A stretch of 64,000 nt of DNA from UBA5195 sp034432755 (GTDB lineage: Bacteria; Chloroflexota; Anaerolineae; Anaerolineales; Villigracilaceae), in the NCBI GenBank assembly GCA_034432755.1, contig DAOUBQ010000076.1:1-64000 (forward strand), in the 5' to 3' direction. Positions 1 through 8,100 of this stretch are shown in pieces. The notes beneath the pieces were generated by a model. It was given only the letters and a program-made list of their open reading frames with translations, was not told where the DNA came from and did not search any database. The translations under genes and the position numbers were made by a program. Positions within the stretch are counted from its first letter, which is position 1. Each line of letters starts with the position of its first letter.

Positions 1-102
1 CGGAGAAACGGAGGGTGGAAGCGGAGTCGACGGCGGATGAATCGGAGAAACGGAGGGTGGAAGCGGAGTCGACAACGGATGAATCGGAGAAACGGAGGTT
101 GA
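1..102. repeat. 42-bp tandem repeat inside the carrier-protein gene
   Basis: Two full copies (1-42 and 43-84) and a partial third (85-102) of a 42-bp unit starting CGGAGAAACGGAGG. The unit length is a multiple of three, so on the minus strand it encodes a 14-residue repeat without breaking the frame. Copies 1 and 2 differ by two bases (GGC versus AAC near their ends). More copies may lie outside the window. Confidence 0.9.
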
Positions 103-232
103 GCCAGCCCTCCCCGGCGCGCAGGATTTCGACCGTGTAGGTCTGGCCGTCGAGCGTGACGACATTCGTTTTGCCGGTCTGCGCCAGGTCAAGGATGTAG
201 GTTTGGGAGTTATGGTTGAGTTGAATTTTCAT
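1..232 (-). CDS. Biotin carboxyl carrier protein, N-terminal part (runs off window)
   Basis: The first 77 codons of a minus-strand gene are present; its 3' end lies outside the window. The readable start is MKIQLNHNSQTYILDL, followed by VTLDGQTYTVEILRAGEGW, which resembles the small beta-rich BT segment that precedes the biotinyl domain in propionyl-, methylcrotonyl- or acyl-CoA carboxylase alpha chains. The expected AMKM biotinylation motif would lie beyond the window, so it is not seen. The gene lies downstream of accC in the same direction, with one small ORF between, which supports a carrier role in a biotin-dependent carboxylase. An oddity is the 14-residue tandem repeat (STLRFSDSS plus VDSA) that begins at about residue 48 where a flexible linker is expected. 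The call rests on context plus weak sequence resemblance. Confidence 0.6.
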   Translation of the reverse strand, partial: MKIQLNHNSQTYILDLAQTGKTNVVTLDGQTYTVEILRAGEGWLNLRFSDSSVVDSASTLRFSDSSAVDSASTLRFS

Positions 233-236
233 GGAT

Positions 237-533
237 TTATTCCAGGCCAATCTCTTTCCCTAATCGTACAATCTTCTCCGCTGCCGCTAGCTGCTCTTCG
301 ATGGCTGATGAACCAAAACCCATGCGCTCTTCGAGAACATATTGCAAATATTCTGCGATTTGGGGCGCGTCTGCGCCTTCCAGAGCCATGTGGAATATCC
401 TGGGGAGGTAGGCATTGTATTCATCCTGCGCTTCAGGGATTTGAGATACTCCCAGTGGGTCCCAATCGTTCAAAAGCACCGTATAGATTCCTTCATACAA
501 CGTTTGTTGTTGGGGTGATAACCTGGTTCCCAT
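237..533 (-). CDS. Uncharacterised 98-aa protein between accC and the carrier-protein gene
   Basis: I do not recognise a family with certainty. The protein is acidic and predicted mostly helical, with a Trp-Asp-Pro segment (LLNDWDPLGV) and a DEYNAYLPRIFHMALEGAD stretch near residues 36-54. It starts 6 nt after the accC stop and ends 4 nt before the carrier-protein start, so it is almost certainly co-transcribed with both. The general look (short, acidic, helical, DEY plus an L-rich helix) recalls small DUF1871-like proteins, but that is only a resemblance. Its position inside a carboxylase operon suggests either an accessory or assembly factor or a passenger gene; nothing in the sequence decides. 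Confidence 0.75.
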   Translation of the reverse strand: MGTRLSPQQQTLYEGIYTVLLNDWDPLGVSQIPEAQDEYNAYLPRIFHMALEGADAPQIAEYLQYVLEERMGFGSSAIEEQLAAAEKIVRLGKEIGLE

Positions 534-539
534 CGTGCC

Positions 540-2027
540 TCAATTCCTGAACCCATTCCCGCTTTTCCACGGGCTGAATGGGTCAGGCTCATAGCGCTTG
601 GCGATTTCTGATTTTGGATTTTGGATTATCCTATCGGCCAGGGCAGCGGCAATCAGGGCTTCGAGGGGAATTTCCGCTGGCTGCCAATTGAATTCGGTTT
701 CCACCCAGCGGGTATGAATTTTGCCTTCGGCAAACTCTGGGCGGGCCAGGATGGCCTGTAAAAAGTCCAGGTTGCTGGTCACGCCGTGCAAAACGGTCTC
801 TTTCAACGCGGCGCGCATCCGCCGAATAGCCGCCGGGCGGTCTTCGGCGTGGACGATTATCTTCGCCAGCAGCGGGTCATAGAAGCGGGTCACTTCCGAG
901 CCAGTTACAATGCCGGAGTCCACGCGAATGCCGGGGCCGCGCGGTTCAATAAATTGCAAAACCTTGCCGGTAGAAGGCAAAAAACCGCCCGCCGCGTCTT
1001 CGGCATACAGACGGCATTCAATGGCGTGTCCGCGCTGGGTCAGGTCCGCCTGCCGGTAGGGGAATGGCTCGCCTGCCGCGACGCGAATCTGCCATTGCGC
1101 CAAATCCAGCCCGGTGACGGCCTCGGTGACGGGATGTTCCACTTGCAGGCGGGTGTTCATCTCAAGAAAATAGAAATTCGACGAACGCGGGTCAGAAATA
1201 AACTCCACCGTCCCGGCATTGGAATAGCCAACCGCGCGGGCCGCCGCCACAGCCGCCTGGCCCATCCGCTCGCGGATTTCCGGCGTCAACAGCGGTGAGG
1301 GGCTTTCTTCGATGATTTTCTGATGACGGCGCTGAACGGAACACTCACGCTCAAACAGATGAACCAGGTGGCCATGCGTATCCCCAAAAACCTGAATTTC
1401 GATGTGATGAGCGTTTTCAATATATTTTTCGAGGAGCAAACGGTCATCGCCAAAGGCATTTTGGGATTCGCGCCGGGCAGCCTCCAACGCTTCGGGCATT
1501 TCCCGCGCGGAACGCACCACCCTCATCCCTTTTCCGCCGCCCCCGGCAGCCGCCTTCACGAAAACAGGATACCCGATTCGTTCTGCCGCTTCGAGAAACT
1601 CGGTTTCACCCGTTAAATTCTCCGCCCCGGGAACAGTCGGCACGCCCGCCGCTCTCATCGTCCGTTTGGCTTGAGCCTTATCGCCCATCGCGCGGATGGC
1701 GGAAGCGGGCGGCCCGATGAAGGTCAATCCAGCCGTAGCAACTGCCTCAGCGAAGTCGGCGTTTTCGGACAGGAAGCCGTAGCCAGGGTGGATGGCTTCC
1801 GCGCCGGTCGCTTTCGCAGCCTGGATGACCTTTGGGATGTTGAGATACGACTCTCGCGGCTCAGAATCCCCAATTTCCACCGCTTCATCGGCCAACCGGA
1901 CGTGCGGCGCATCTCTATCTACTTCCGAATACACCGCAGCGGTTTGAATGCCCAGTTCGCGGCAGGCACGCATGATGCGCAGGGCAATTTCGCCCCGGTT
2001 GGCAATTAAGATTTTGCCAAACATCAT
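540..2027 (-). CDS. accC: Biotin carboxylase subunit of an acyl-CoA carboxylase
   Basis: ATP- and bicarbonate-dependent carboxylation of biotin on the carrier protein. The N-terminus (FGKILIANRGEIALRIMRAC) is the classic biotin-carboxylase start; the ATP-grasp glycine loop (KAAAGGGGKGMRVV) and the active-site stretch EMNTRLQVEHPVTE are intact. The C-terminus ends with DPFSPWKSGNGFRN, a signature of the junction between the carboxylase and BT domains in methylcrotonyl/propionyl-CoA carboxylase alpha chains, so this looks like a split alpha chain rather than a stand-alone FabG-type AccC. The start codon overlaps the stop of the upstream gene (ATGA, 2024-2027), which implies translational coupling. 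Just before the DPFSPW motif there is a 12-residue insert (IIQNPKSEIAKR) encoded by a simple repeat at 602-628. The acyl-CoA substrate cannot be told from this subunit. Confidence 0.93.
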   Translation of the reverse strand: MMFGKILIANRGEIALRIMRACRELGIQTAAVYSEVDRDAPHVRLADEAVEIGDSEPRESYLNIPKVIQAAKATGAEAIHPGYGFLSENADFAEAVATAGLTFIGPPASAIRAMGDKAQAKRTMRAAGVPTVPGAENLTGETEFLEAAERIGYPVFVKAAAGGGGKGMRVVRSAREMPEALEAARRESQNAFGDDRLLLEKYIENAHHIEIQVFGDTHGHLVHLFERECSVQRRHQKIIEESPSPLLTPEIRERMGQAAVAAARAVGYSNAGTVEFISDPRSSNFYFLEMNTRLQVEHPVTEAVTGLDLAQWQIRVAAGEPFPYRQADLTQRGHAIECRLYAEDAAGGFLPSTGKVLQFIEPRGPGIRVDSGIVTGSEVTRFYDPLLAKIIVHAEDRPAAIRRMRAALKETVLHGVTSNLDFLQAILARPEFAEGKIHTRWVETEFNWQPAEIPLEALIAAALADRIIQNPKSEIAKRYEPDPFSPWKSGNGFRN

Positions 2028-3226
2028 AGCTCCAATCCTAACAGAGGAATTTCCATCTCTTGCGGGGTCAGCCCCCCGTGATGGCCGTAGTATTTTTGCT
2101 CAAATTTGTCCTTTTCGTACCACCAAACCGATTCGTAGCGGTACGGCAGAATCACCAGGTTGCCCATTCGGGCGCGCAGTCTATCCGAAATTTCGGGGCC
2201 AAAGTATCCAGCAGACATCAGGTCTTCGGTTCTGACCACGTCCGCTTTGCCTTCCAATCCCCTGGCAAGCGTATCGTGGGCTTCATCGAGTAGTTCGCCT
2301 TGGATATACAGGAACATATCGCGGCATGAGCCGCCAGGGACAAGGAAATCACCCTTGCGGTTGGTTTTCAGGAATTTTCGGATTTGCGGGAAAGCGCGGT
2401 TCAGGTAAAGGGTGGTGGCCGGGTCCACTTCCGATTGACCGTGGTCGGCGGTGAGCAGGAGCAGGGTGCGGCCTTTGGCGAGCGGCGCGCAGAAGAAGAA
2501 CCGCTCCAGGGCGTAAAGGAACAGGTCAATTTCGGCTTCCACCTGGCGCGAGGCCGGGCCGTAATCGTGGCTGACCGAGTCGATTTTGTCGTAATAGAAA
2601 AAGAAATAATTCTTGCCGCGCGCTTCGTGCAGCGAGAGCGAGAGGTTGACGAACATCTCCGCCGGAGATTTAAAGGCGCGCGCTGCTGCGCCCTCGAAGA
2701 GAATATTTGAGTAGGTGGACGGGGTATATTCTCGGTGCTGAAAAACGGTTGAGCGAACGCCCTGCGCCTGGAGTTTTTGATACAGGGTGCCGGTGGGGTA
2801 GAGTTTTTGGGGGTCAATGCCGGTCGCTTTGAGTTGGTCGCGCTCCACCGCGCCGGAAAATGAGAACAGGAGCGGCACAATCATGGCATCGAGCAGCGGC
2901 TCGTAATAATTCCACTCAAACACGCCGCTTTGCCCCACATTCAACCCGGTGTGAATGCAGGTAACATGCCCAGAGGTGGTGGAGGGGAATTGCGAAGTCC
3001 ACCTGGCGGCCAGACCATGCCGGGCGAAGCGGTCGAGAGTCGGGTGCGCCGCGAATTTCTCGAAATGCCGCCAGCCAAAACCGTCAATAAAGCCCAAAAT
3101 GACATTATCGTACTCACCCTGGAACGGTTCAAGACTGCGCTGTCCATCGAACAGGCCAGTGATGACTGCGGGCAGGCCAGCAAACCCGCCCAAGCCATAG
3201 ATTGGTTTGACGAATTCGGGGTGCAT
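2024..3226 (-). CDS. Alkaline-phosphatase-superfamily phosphodiesterase/nucleotide pyrophosphatase-like protein
   Basis: About 400 residues with the superfamily layout: a first metal-binding Asp in VILGFIDGFGW (residues about 43-53 from the chosen start), a Thr/Ser-rich nucleophile region FPSTTSGHVT, a second metal site DKIDSVSHDYGP (D..H) and TADHGQ near the middle, and a C-terminal YGHHGGLTPQEMEIPLL carrying the last His. The GHHGG..P.E..IPL ending is typical of type I phosphodiesterase/nucleotide pyrophosphatase relatives. The ORF can extend upstream to 3292, but the ATG at 3226 is preferred because family-like sequence starts there and a TATAAT box ends 6 nt before it. There is no signal peptide, so it is probably cytosolic. 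It overlaps accC by 4 nt and heads that operon. The substrate is unknown. Confidence 0.85.
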   Translation of the reverse strand: MHPEFVKPIYGLGGFAGLPAVITGLFDGQRSLEPFQGEYDNVILGFIDGFGWRHFEKFAAHPTLDRFARHGLAARWTSQFPSTTSGHVTCIHTGLNVGQSGVFEWNYYEPLLDAMIVPLLFSFSGAVERDQLKATGIDPQKLYPTGTLYQKLQAQGVRSTVFQHREYTPSTYSNILFEGAAARAFKSPAEMFVNLSLSLHEARGKNYFFFYYDKIDSVSHDYGPASRQVEAEIDLFLYALERFFFCAPLAKGRTLLLLTADHGQSEVDPATTLYLNRAFPQIRKFLKTNRKGDFLVPGGSCRDMFLYIQGELLDEAHDTLARGLEGKADVVRTEDLMSAGYFGPEISDRLRARMGNLVILPYRYESVWWYEKDKFEQKYYGHHGGLTPQEMEIPLLGLEL

Positions 3227-3232
3227 AGGCAG

Positions 3233-3238
3233 ATTATA
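3233..3238 (-). promoter_or_regulatory. -10 box (TATAAT) predicting a leaderless transcript for the phosphodiesterase gene
   Basis: On the minus strand TATAAT ends exactly 6 nt before the ATG at 3226 and no Shine-Dalgarno sequence lies between. Transcription would start at or next to the A of the ATG. No convincing -35 box was found at 16-18 bp. Confidence 0.55.
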
Positions 3239-3286
3239 TCGTAGGACAAAGGCATTCAGGCGGTTAGCAGGCTGAAGCCTACGATA
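3237..3286. repeat. 50-bp imperfect palindrome with perfect 9-bp ends
   Basis: TATCGTAGG (3237-3245) pairs with CCTACGATA (3278-3286), and the inner sequence (GGCATTCAG / CTGAAGCC) also pairs with one bulge, so almost the whole element folds. It lies between two minus-strand genes and overlaps the -10 box of the downstream one. It looks like a small REP/MITE-type element. Confidence 0.6.
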
Positions 3287-3290
3287 CAAC

Positions 3291-3315
3291 AAAAAAGACG
3301 GGAAAAAAACCCGTC
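3291..3315 (-). terminator. Intrinsic terminator after cytochrome b561 gene
   Basis: On the minus strand GACGGG, a T7 loop, CCCGTC and then six T residues: a compact stem with a U-tract located 51 nt past the cytochrome b561 stop. Confidence 0.8.
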
Positions 3316-3365
3316 TGCAATCCTGAACTTCAAAATCTTCCGATTTTGGTCAAAGCCTTGATGCG

Positions 3366-3893
3366 CTACTTCCCAAACCACATGCGCCCCAGCAACCCGT
3401 CCTTGCGAATGAATTGGTGGTAGAGCGCCGCGCCAACGTGGAGGGCAATCAGCCCCAGCAGCAGACGCGCCACCAGCCCATGCCCAATGCGCGGCGGGTA
3501 GGCCATGAAATCCGCTGGGAGCGAGATTTCAGCGCCGCCCAAGAGGGGGAAAATGCCCGCTTGCGAGGCAATGCCCAGGCCGCTGATGCCCATTCCAAGC
3601 GCGCCCAGGTATAAGAGCCAGTGGGTCGCTACGCCGATTTTATCCAGGATAGGATGTCCTGCTGTCGCTGGGGCGGGTTTCTTTGAGACAAATCGCACCA
3701 CCAGCCGGATGACCGTCAGGGTGAGGATGGTCAACCCCATTGTCATGTGGGTTGCCAGCATAGGCGCTTTTTCGGGGGAGTTGGGCATCTCACCCAAAAC
3801 GCCCAGCCCGGCGAACAGGGTCAGGATAATTAGCAAGGCCGAAAGCCAGTGCAAAACAACCAGCGCAGGAGCATACCGCTTGGGTGTCGTCAT
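3366..3893 (-). CDS. Cytochrome b561-family membrane protein
   Basis: A 175-residue integral membrane di-haem cytochrome of the CybB/b561 type, expected to carry electrons between quinol and a redox partner in the cytoplasmic membrane. Four hydrophobic segments are visible (about residues 10-35, 48-70, 85-110, 130-158) with histidines at the usual haem positions: LHWLSA in helix 1, THMTMGL before helix 2, THWLLYL in helix 3 and GLIALHVGAALYH in helix 4. The start at 3893 is chosen because AAGGAG lies 6 nt upstream and the family motif RYAPALVVLHW follows at once; the ORF extends upstream without support. It is monocistronic, ending before a terminator. Partner unknown. Confidence 0.88.
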   Translation of the reverse strand: MTTPKRYAPALVVLHWLSALLIILTLFAGLGVLGEMPNSPEKAPMLATHMTMGLTILTLTVIRLVVRFVSKKPAPATAGHPILDKIGVATHWLLYLGALGMGISGLGIASQAGIFPLLGGAEISLPADFMAYPPRIGHGLVARLLLGLIALHVGAALYHQFIRKDGLLGRMWFGK

Positions 3894-4056
3894 ATTTTTC
3901 TCCTTGTCATTTGAGCACTCACCTTTCCATAGCACGGTAAATTCATATCAATTTCATCAATAAAATCCATTATACACTGCCGAAACGAAGCCTGGTTGCA
4001 TCTGTTAATTCTTTTCGTAAAACCGAACCATCGAACACCGAACGTTTTTTACAATT

Positions 4057-4086
4057 TTAACCAAATCGCCCACATGGCAGTATAAT
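4057..4086 (+). promoter_or_regulatory. Promoter of the SPFH gene
   Basis: TTAACC (4057-4062), an 18-bp spacer and TATAAT (4081-4086) lie 41 bp before the ATG at 4128. The -10 is consensus; the -35 is a 4/6 match. Confidence 0.55.
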
Positions 4087-4127
4087 CCAGCGAAATTTTG
4101 GGCATATTTGGCAAGGAGATGTTACTT

Positions 4128-5090
4128 ATGGAAATCCTCTTGAGCGTTATCACCATTCTTGTGCTGGCAATCATTTTGCTGGCATTTTTTGAATTTCGGG
4201 TTCGCCAGCCCGATGTAATAGCCCTGTACGAATCGAATGGCAAAATCGGCCTGCGCGATGGATTATTCTACCCGCGCCACTTCAGCCTGCTGCTCAAACG
4301 CGCGCCGCATCCCATCCAGTTGAACATTGAAGCGGTTGCCGCCGGGAATTTAGGCGTCATCGTCAAACTGGTCGGCTCGGTCGCCCCGGCGTTCGATAAT
4401 CTCGGCGCGCTGGTGCGCATTGGCGGCTGGAACAGCGAGGCGGTAGCCCGCGCCGCCGAACAGGCCAGCATTCGCCTGGAGGGGCTGGTGAAGGAATACG
4501 CTCAACAATCTGAAATTCAGTCGCTCTCTTCAAAAGGCCTGTCTGAATACCTCGAAGCGCAAGCCGCTGGGTTTAAGGAACGCTTTGGCGTTGAGCTCAT
4601 TTCGCTAGCGGTGGTCTCACTCGACCCGGCAGATTCGGACATTGCCGAGGCCCTTCGTCAGCAAGAAGAAGCCCGCTTGATGGAACAGACCGAGAAACTC
4701 AATCACCAGGCCCGCATTGCGGCAGCCAAATCGAAATACCAGGCCGATGAAGAAATCGCCGCCATGGAGCATGACCTGGAGTTGAAGAAACTCGCGCTCA
4801 AGCAAGAACGTCTGGCCCAAGAAGATGCCATCGCCCAAAAACGCCTCGAAGACGAACTGGCCCGCAGCCGGATGAGGCTGGCCTTTGAGAAAGAAGAACT
4901 GGACATTCTCAAAGAGAATCCCGAACTGCTGATTCTCACCCCGCAGGCTGCCCGCCTGGCCGAAGCCAGCCAAGGACTGAAAAATGCCCGAACCATCATC
5001 TCGCTCTCGCCGCAAGATTTTGCCGGGACGGAATTGGGTGAGTTATTTCAGAAGATGTTGCAGAAGGCTGTTGCCAAAAGAAAAGATTAA
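4128..5090 (+). CDS. SPFH/band-7-like membrane-anchored protein
   Basis: A 320-residue protein with one N-terminal transmembrane helix (residues 3-22), a band-7/SPFH-like beta domain (about 30-180; VEL ISLAVVSLDP near its end is the usual strand before the helix) and a long charged coiled coil (about 180-270, rich in E, K, A and Q). This is the stomatin/flotillin architecture: a membrane scaffold that oligomerises through the coiled coil. ATG at 4128 is chosen because AAGGAG (4113-4118) precedes it by 9 nt and the membrane helix begins there. No NfeD-type partner gene is adjacent, so it could also be a divergent relative. The next gene starts 72 nt later on the same strand. Confidence 0.75.
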   Translation: MEILLSVITILVLAIILLAFFEFRVRQPDVIALYESNGKIGLRDGLFYPRHFSLLLKRAPHPIQLNIEAVAAGNLGVIVKLVGSVAPAFDNLGALVRIGGWNSEAVARAAEQASIRLEGLVKEYAQQSEIQSLSSKGLSEYLEAQAAGFKERFGVELISLAVVSLDPADSDIAEALRQQEEARLMEQTEKLNHQARIAAAKSKYQADEEIAAMEHDLELKKLALKQERLAQEDAIAQKRLEDELARSRMRLAFEKEELDILKENPELLILTPQAARLAEASQGLKNARTIISLSPQDFAGTELGELFQKMLQKAVAKRKD

Positions 5091-5162
5091 ACACAAAAGT
5101 CTCAAAGGTCACCAACGAAAAGCCTTAAAACCTTTACGACCTTCATGCTCAAAAATTAGACG
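5091..5162. repeat. Repeat-like A/T-rich spacer
   Basis: Short spacer between the SPFH gene and the giant gene with purine/pyrimidine runs such as CAAAGGTC and CCTTAAAACC that recall the dispersed repeat at 25.8, 35.1 and 56.1 kb. No terminator and no Shine-Dalgarno sequence were seen before the ATG at 5163. Confidence 0.35.
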
Positions 5163-8100
5163 ATGCCCCTCCCCGACCCCCTCGCCCCCTTCCGCCTGAA
5201 ACCCATTCGGGCTGCCCGCGTCTCCGAAATCAGCGAAGCGACCGCCGCCGCGCCGGTTGCGCCCGAGGAGCGCGTCAACTTTCACATCGGCAACCCGCTC
5301 CAAGACGAACGTCTGGCCTCCCTTTTCCTGCGGATTGCGCTGGGGGTTGATTTTCGCCGCCAAGATTTAGCCGATGTCGATTCTCTGCTTGAACACCTGG
5401 CCCTGCACCCCGAAGAACGCCCCGCGCTGGAGTTTATCAGGCAACTGATTCAAAAGAGCAGCCCCTACGCCCCGCGTGGCGGATATAACCGCAAAAACCC
5501 ACACCCACTCGTTGAAACCTTTGCCCGCTGGCTCGAAAACCAACCCGACCCCCTGTGCTATAACCTCAACGACCCTGCCGGCAAGCGCGAAATCATCCTC
5601 TCTTCAGGCGGCATTCTCGAAACCCTGCGGGTCTTGCTCACGGCGCTCTCCAACTACCTGCAAGTGACCCCCGCGCAGATTTTCACCCACTGCCTGCCCC
5701 TGCCGCCTGCCTGGCGCGAGATTCCCCGTTTGCAGTTCGAAACCCTGCCCGAAGACGAAAGCGCTGCGTATGCCGCGCTCGAAAGCGCCCTTTCTGCCGC
5801 GCCCAATCGGCCAACCTTTGTACTGCTGGGTGCTCCGCTGACCGAAGACAGCCGCCGCAAACTGCGCCTGTTGAGCATTCACCATCCACTCTTCTTTATC
5901 GAAGCCAACAACACCCTCAACCAGCGCTCACTGGCGCGCGAGGCCAAACTCGTCCAGCGCGTCATCCGTTTGCTCACCCCGGCCATCTTCCACCCACGCT
6001 TCGATTCGCTCTCGACCGTTTTCGTGGTTGGCAACGCCGATTTGCTGGCCGTCATCGAAACTGTCCATTTTGCGTTGAAAGGCACACCCTCAGCCTCCGA
6101 AATCGAATGGTTACACTTTTTGCTAGAAAACAGCCTCGCCAAAAGGGAAACATCCGCCTCTCCAACCTTGCTCGAACCCGACTGGCCCGACACCCCACAA
6201 AATGACCTTTCTGCCGCTGAGGCGCTAACCAGCCTGGCCCTGCGGGTGGGCAAGCGGCTCAATGGCCTGGCGCAAGCCAAAGCCCAAACCGTCACCCGCG
6301 TGACCGAATCGATCGAAAAAAAAGGCCAACACCTCTCGCACATCCTGCACAACCGTTCCAACGCCTTCCAAATTGATGAGTTCGCCCATACCGATAGCCT
6401 GACCCTGCTTCACGAACTCACCGCCAACCTGCACAACCCCGCCTGGCGCAAACGGCTTCAGCACAGTTTCCTGGCCGTCTTCACCCTTCATCAACCACAA
6501 TACCAACCCGAAGCCTGCCTGGTAACGAGCGGCTCCTCGCGCACCGCCCTGGGCCTGCTTGGCTTTCACTGCGGAATCACCGATGTCGTCTTCCCCGATT
6601 TAAGTTGGTCCTACGAACAATGCTTTCCCAACGCCCACGCCGTGCCGCTCACCGAGGACCTGGCGCTCGACGTGGATGCCATGATTGCCAAACTGACCGA
6701 CCTGTGCCAAACCGACCCGCATTGGCCCAAGCACGGCGCCATTGCCCTCAACAACCCCCACAATGCCACCGGGCGCATTTTTGCCGAAGACGACATTCGC
6801 CGCCTGATGACCTGGTGCCTGCAACGCGGCATATATGTGGTGGATGACCTGGCCTATCAGAACGTGGCCCCGGTGGATGACCTGCCGCTCATCAAAACCG
6901 CCCGCCAGGTGGCCGATGACCTGGTGCGTGACGGCCTGATTGACGAACGCCAGGCCGAGCGCGTAATTAGCGTGCATTCCATGTCGAAAACCGATTGTCT
7001 GGCCGGAGCGCGCCTGTCGGTCGTAGAAATCCGTCCGCCAGAACTACGCGAACGTTTCCGCGCCATCAACGACCTGATTCAACCCAATTTGGCCGCCATC
7101 TTCATCGTCTATCTCTTCTATCGCGGCCCACTCGAAGCGGCGCGCGCCTACTGGCGGCTGCGCAACGCCATCTTCAAAGAACGTACCCAGGCACTGCTCT
7201 CGGCGGCGGCCAACCTGCCCACCGAGCGCAACCCCTTCGGGCTGACCATCCTGCCCCCCACCGGCAGCATGTACCCGCTTTTACAGGTAAAACGCCTGCC
7301 CAACGGCCTCTCACTCGACTGGCTGGCCTCCGCCCTGGCCCGGCGCGGAATTGGCCTGCTGCCACTGGCAAGTTTTGCCCGCACCGAAGCCGGGTTCGAC
7401 ACCGGCCGCAGCACCTTCCGCCTCACTCTGGGCGGTGTAGACGGGGCCGAAACCATACAGCACAAAGCCCGCCGCCTGCTGATAGACCTCAACCGCCTCA
7501 TCGAAGAAGAAGACGCCCGCTATAACCGCAAAGAATTGAAGTTCACCCTCACCCCTAACCCCTCTCCCGCAGGGAGAGCGGGAACGGCTGCCCCAACTTT
7601 GCCTTTCTCCCCTTTCCCAGCGGGAGAGGAGCCGGGGATAAAAGCCTGGGACTCCCTCGCCGCCCAAATCAGCCGCCACTTCGAAAACCGCGAGGCCTGG
7701 AAACCGCTCAATTCCCTACCCGATATAGATCCAGCCCACCTGCGGAAGGAATTCCTGAAAACCTACCTGCCCGAACGCCTCGACCTGTTCCGCCAACGCC
7801 TGCGCGAGCGCGCCCTCATCAGTGACGAGCTCATGCGCAAAGCCGCTGCCGATGGCAATTGGCTGGCCGCCCGGCTGGAGCGCGAGTTCATGAAAGACGC
7901 ACTCGCCCGCCGCCAAAACGCTTTCCGCCTGCGCACCTACGACCGCACCGTCCACCCCACCCAAAAATACTCCCTCACTGCCGAGATGGTCATCGAATCG
8001 ATCCAGCGCGCCATAATCAACAAACAACCGCCCGCGCCGGGGCTGGCAGAAAAAGCCGCACACGAGCTGCTGCGCGAGTTTTTAGGACTCAACATCAGCA

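Noticed and set aside
1..102. 42-bp repeats as a CRISPR array
   Set aside because: The copies are adjacent without spacers and lie in frame inside a coding sequence.
786..1298. Plus-strand frame within accC
   Set aside because: Antisense shadow of a strongly conserved gene.
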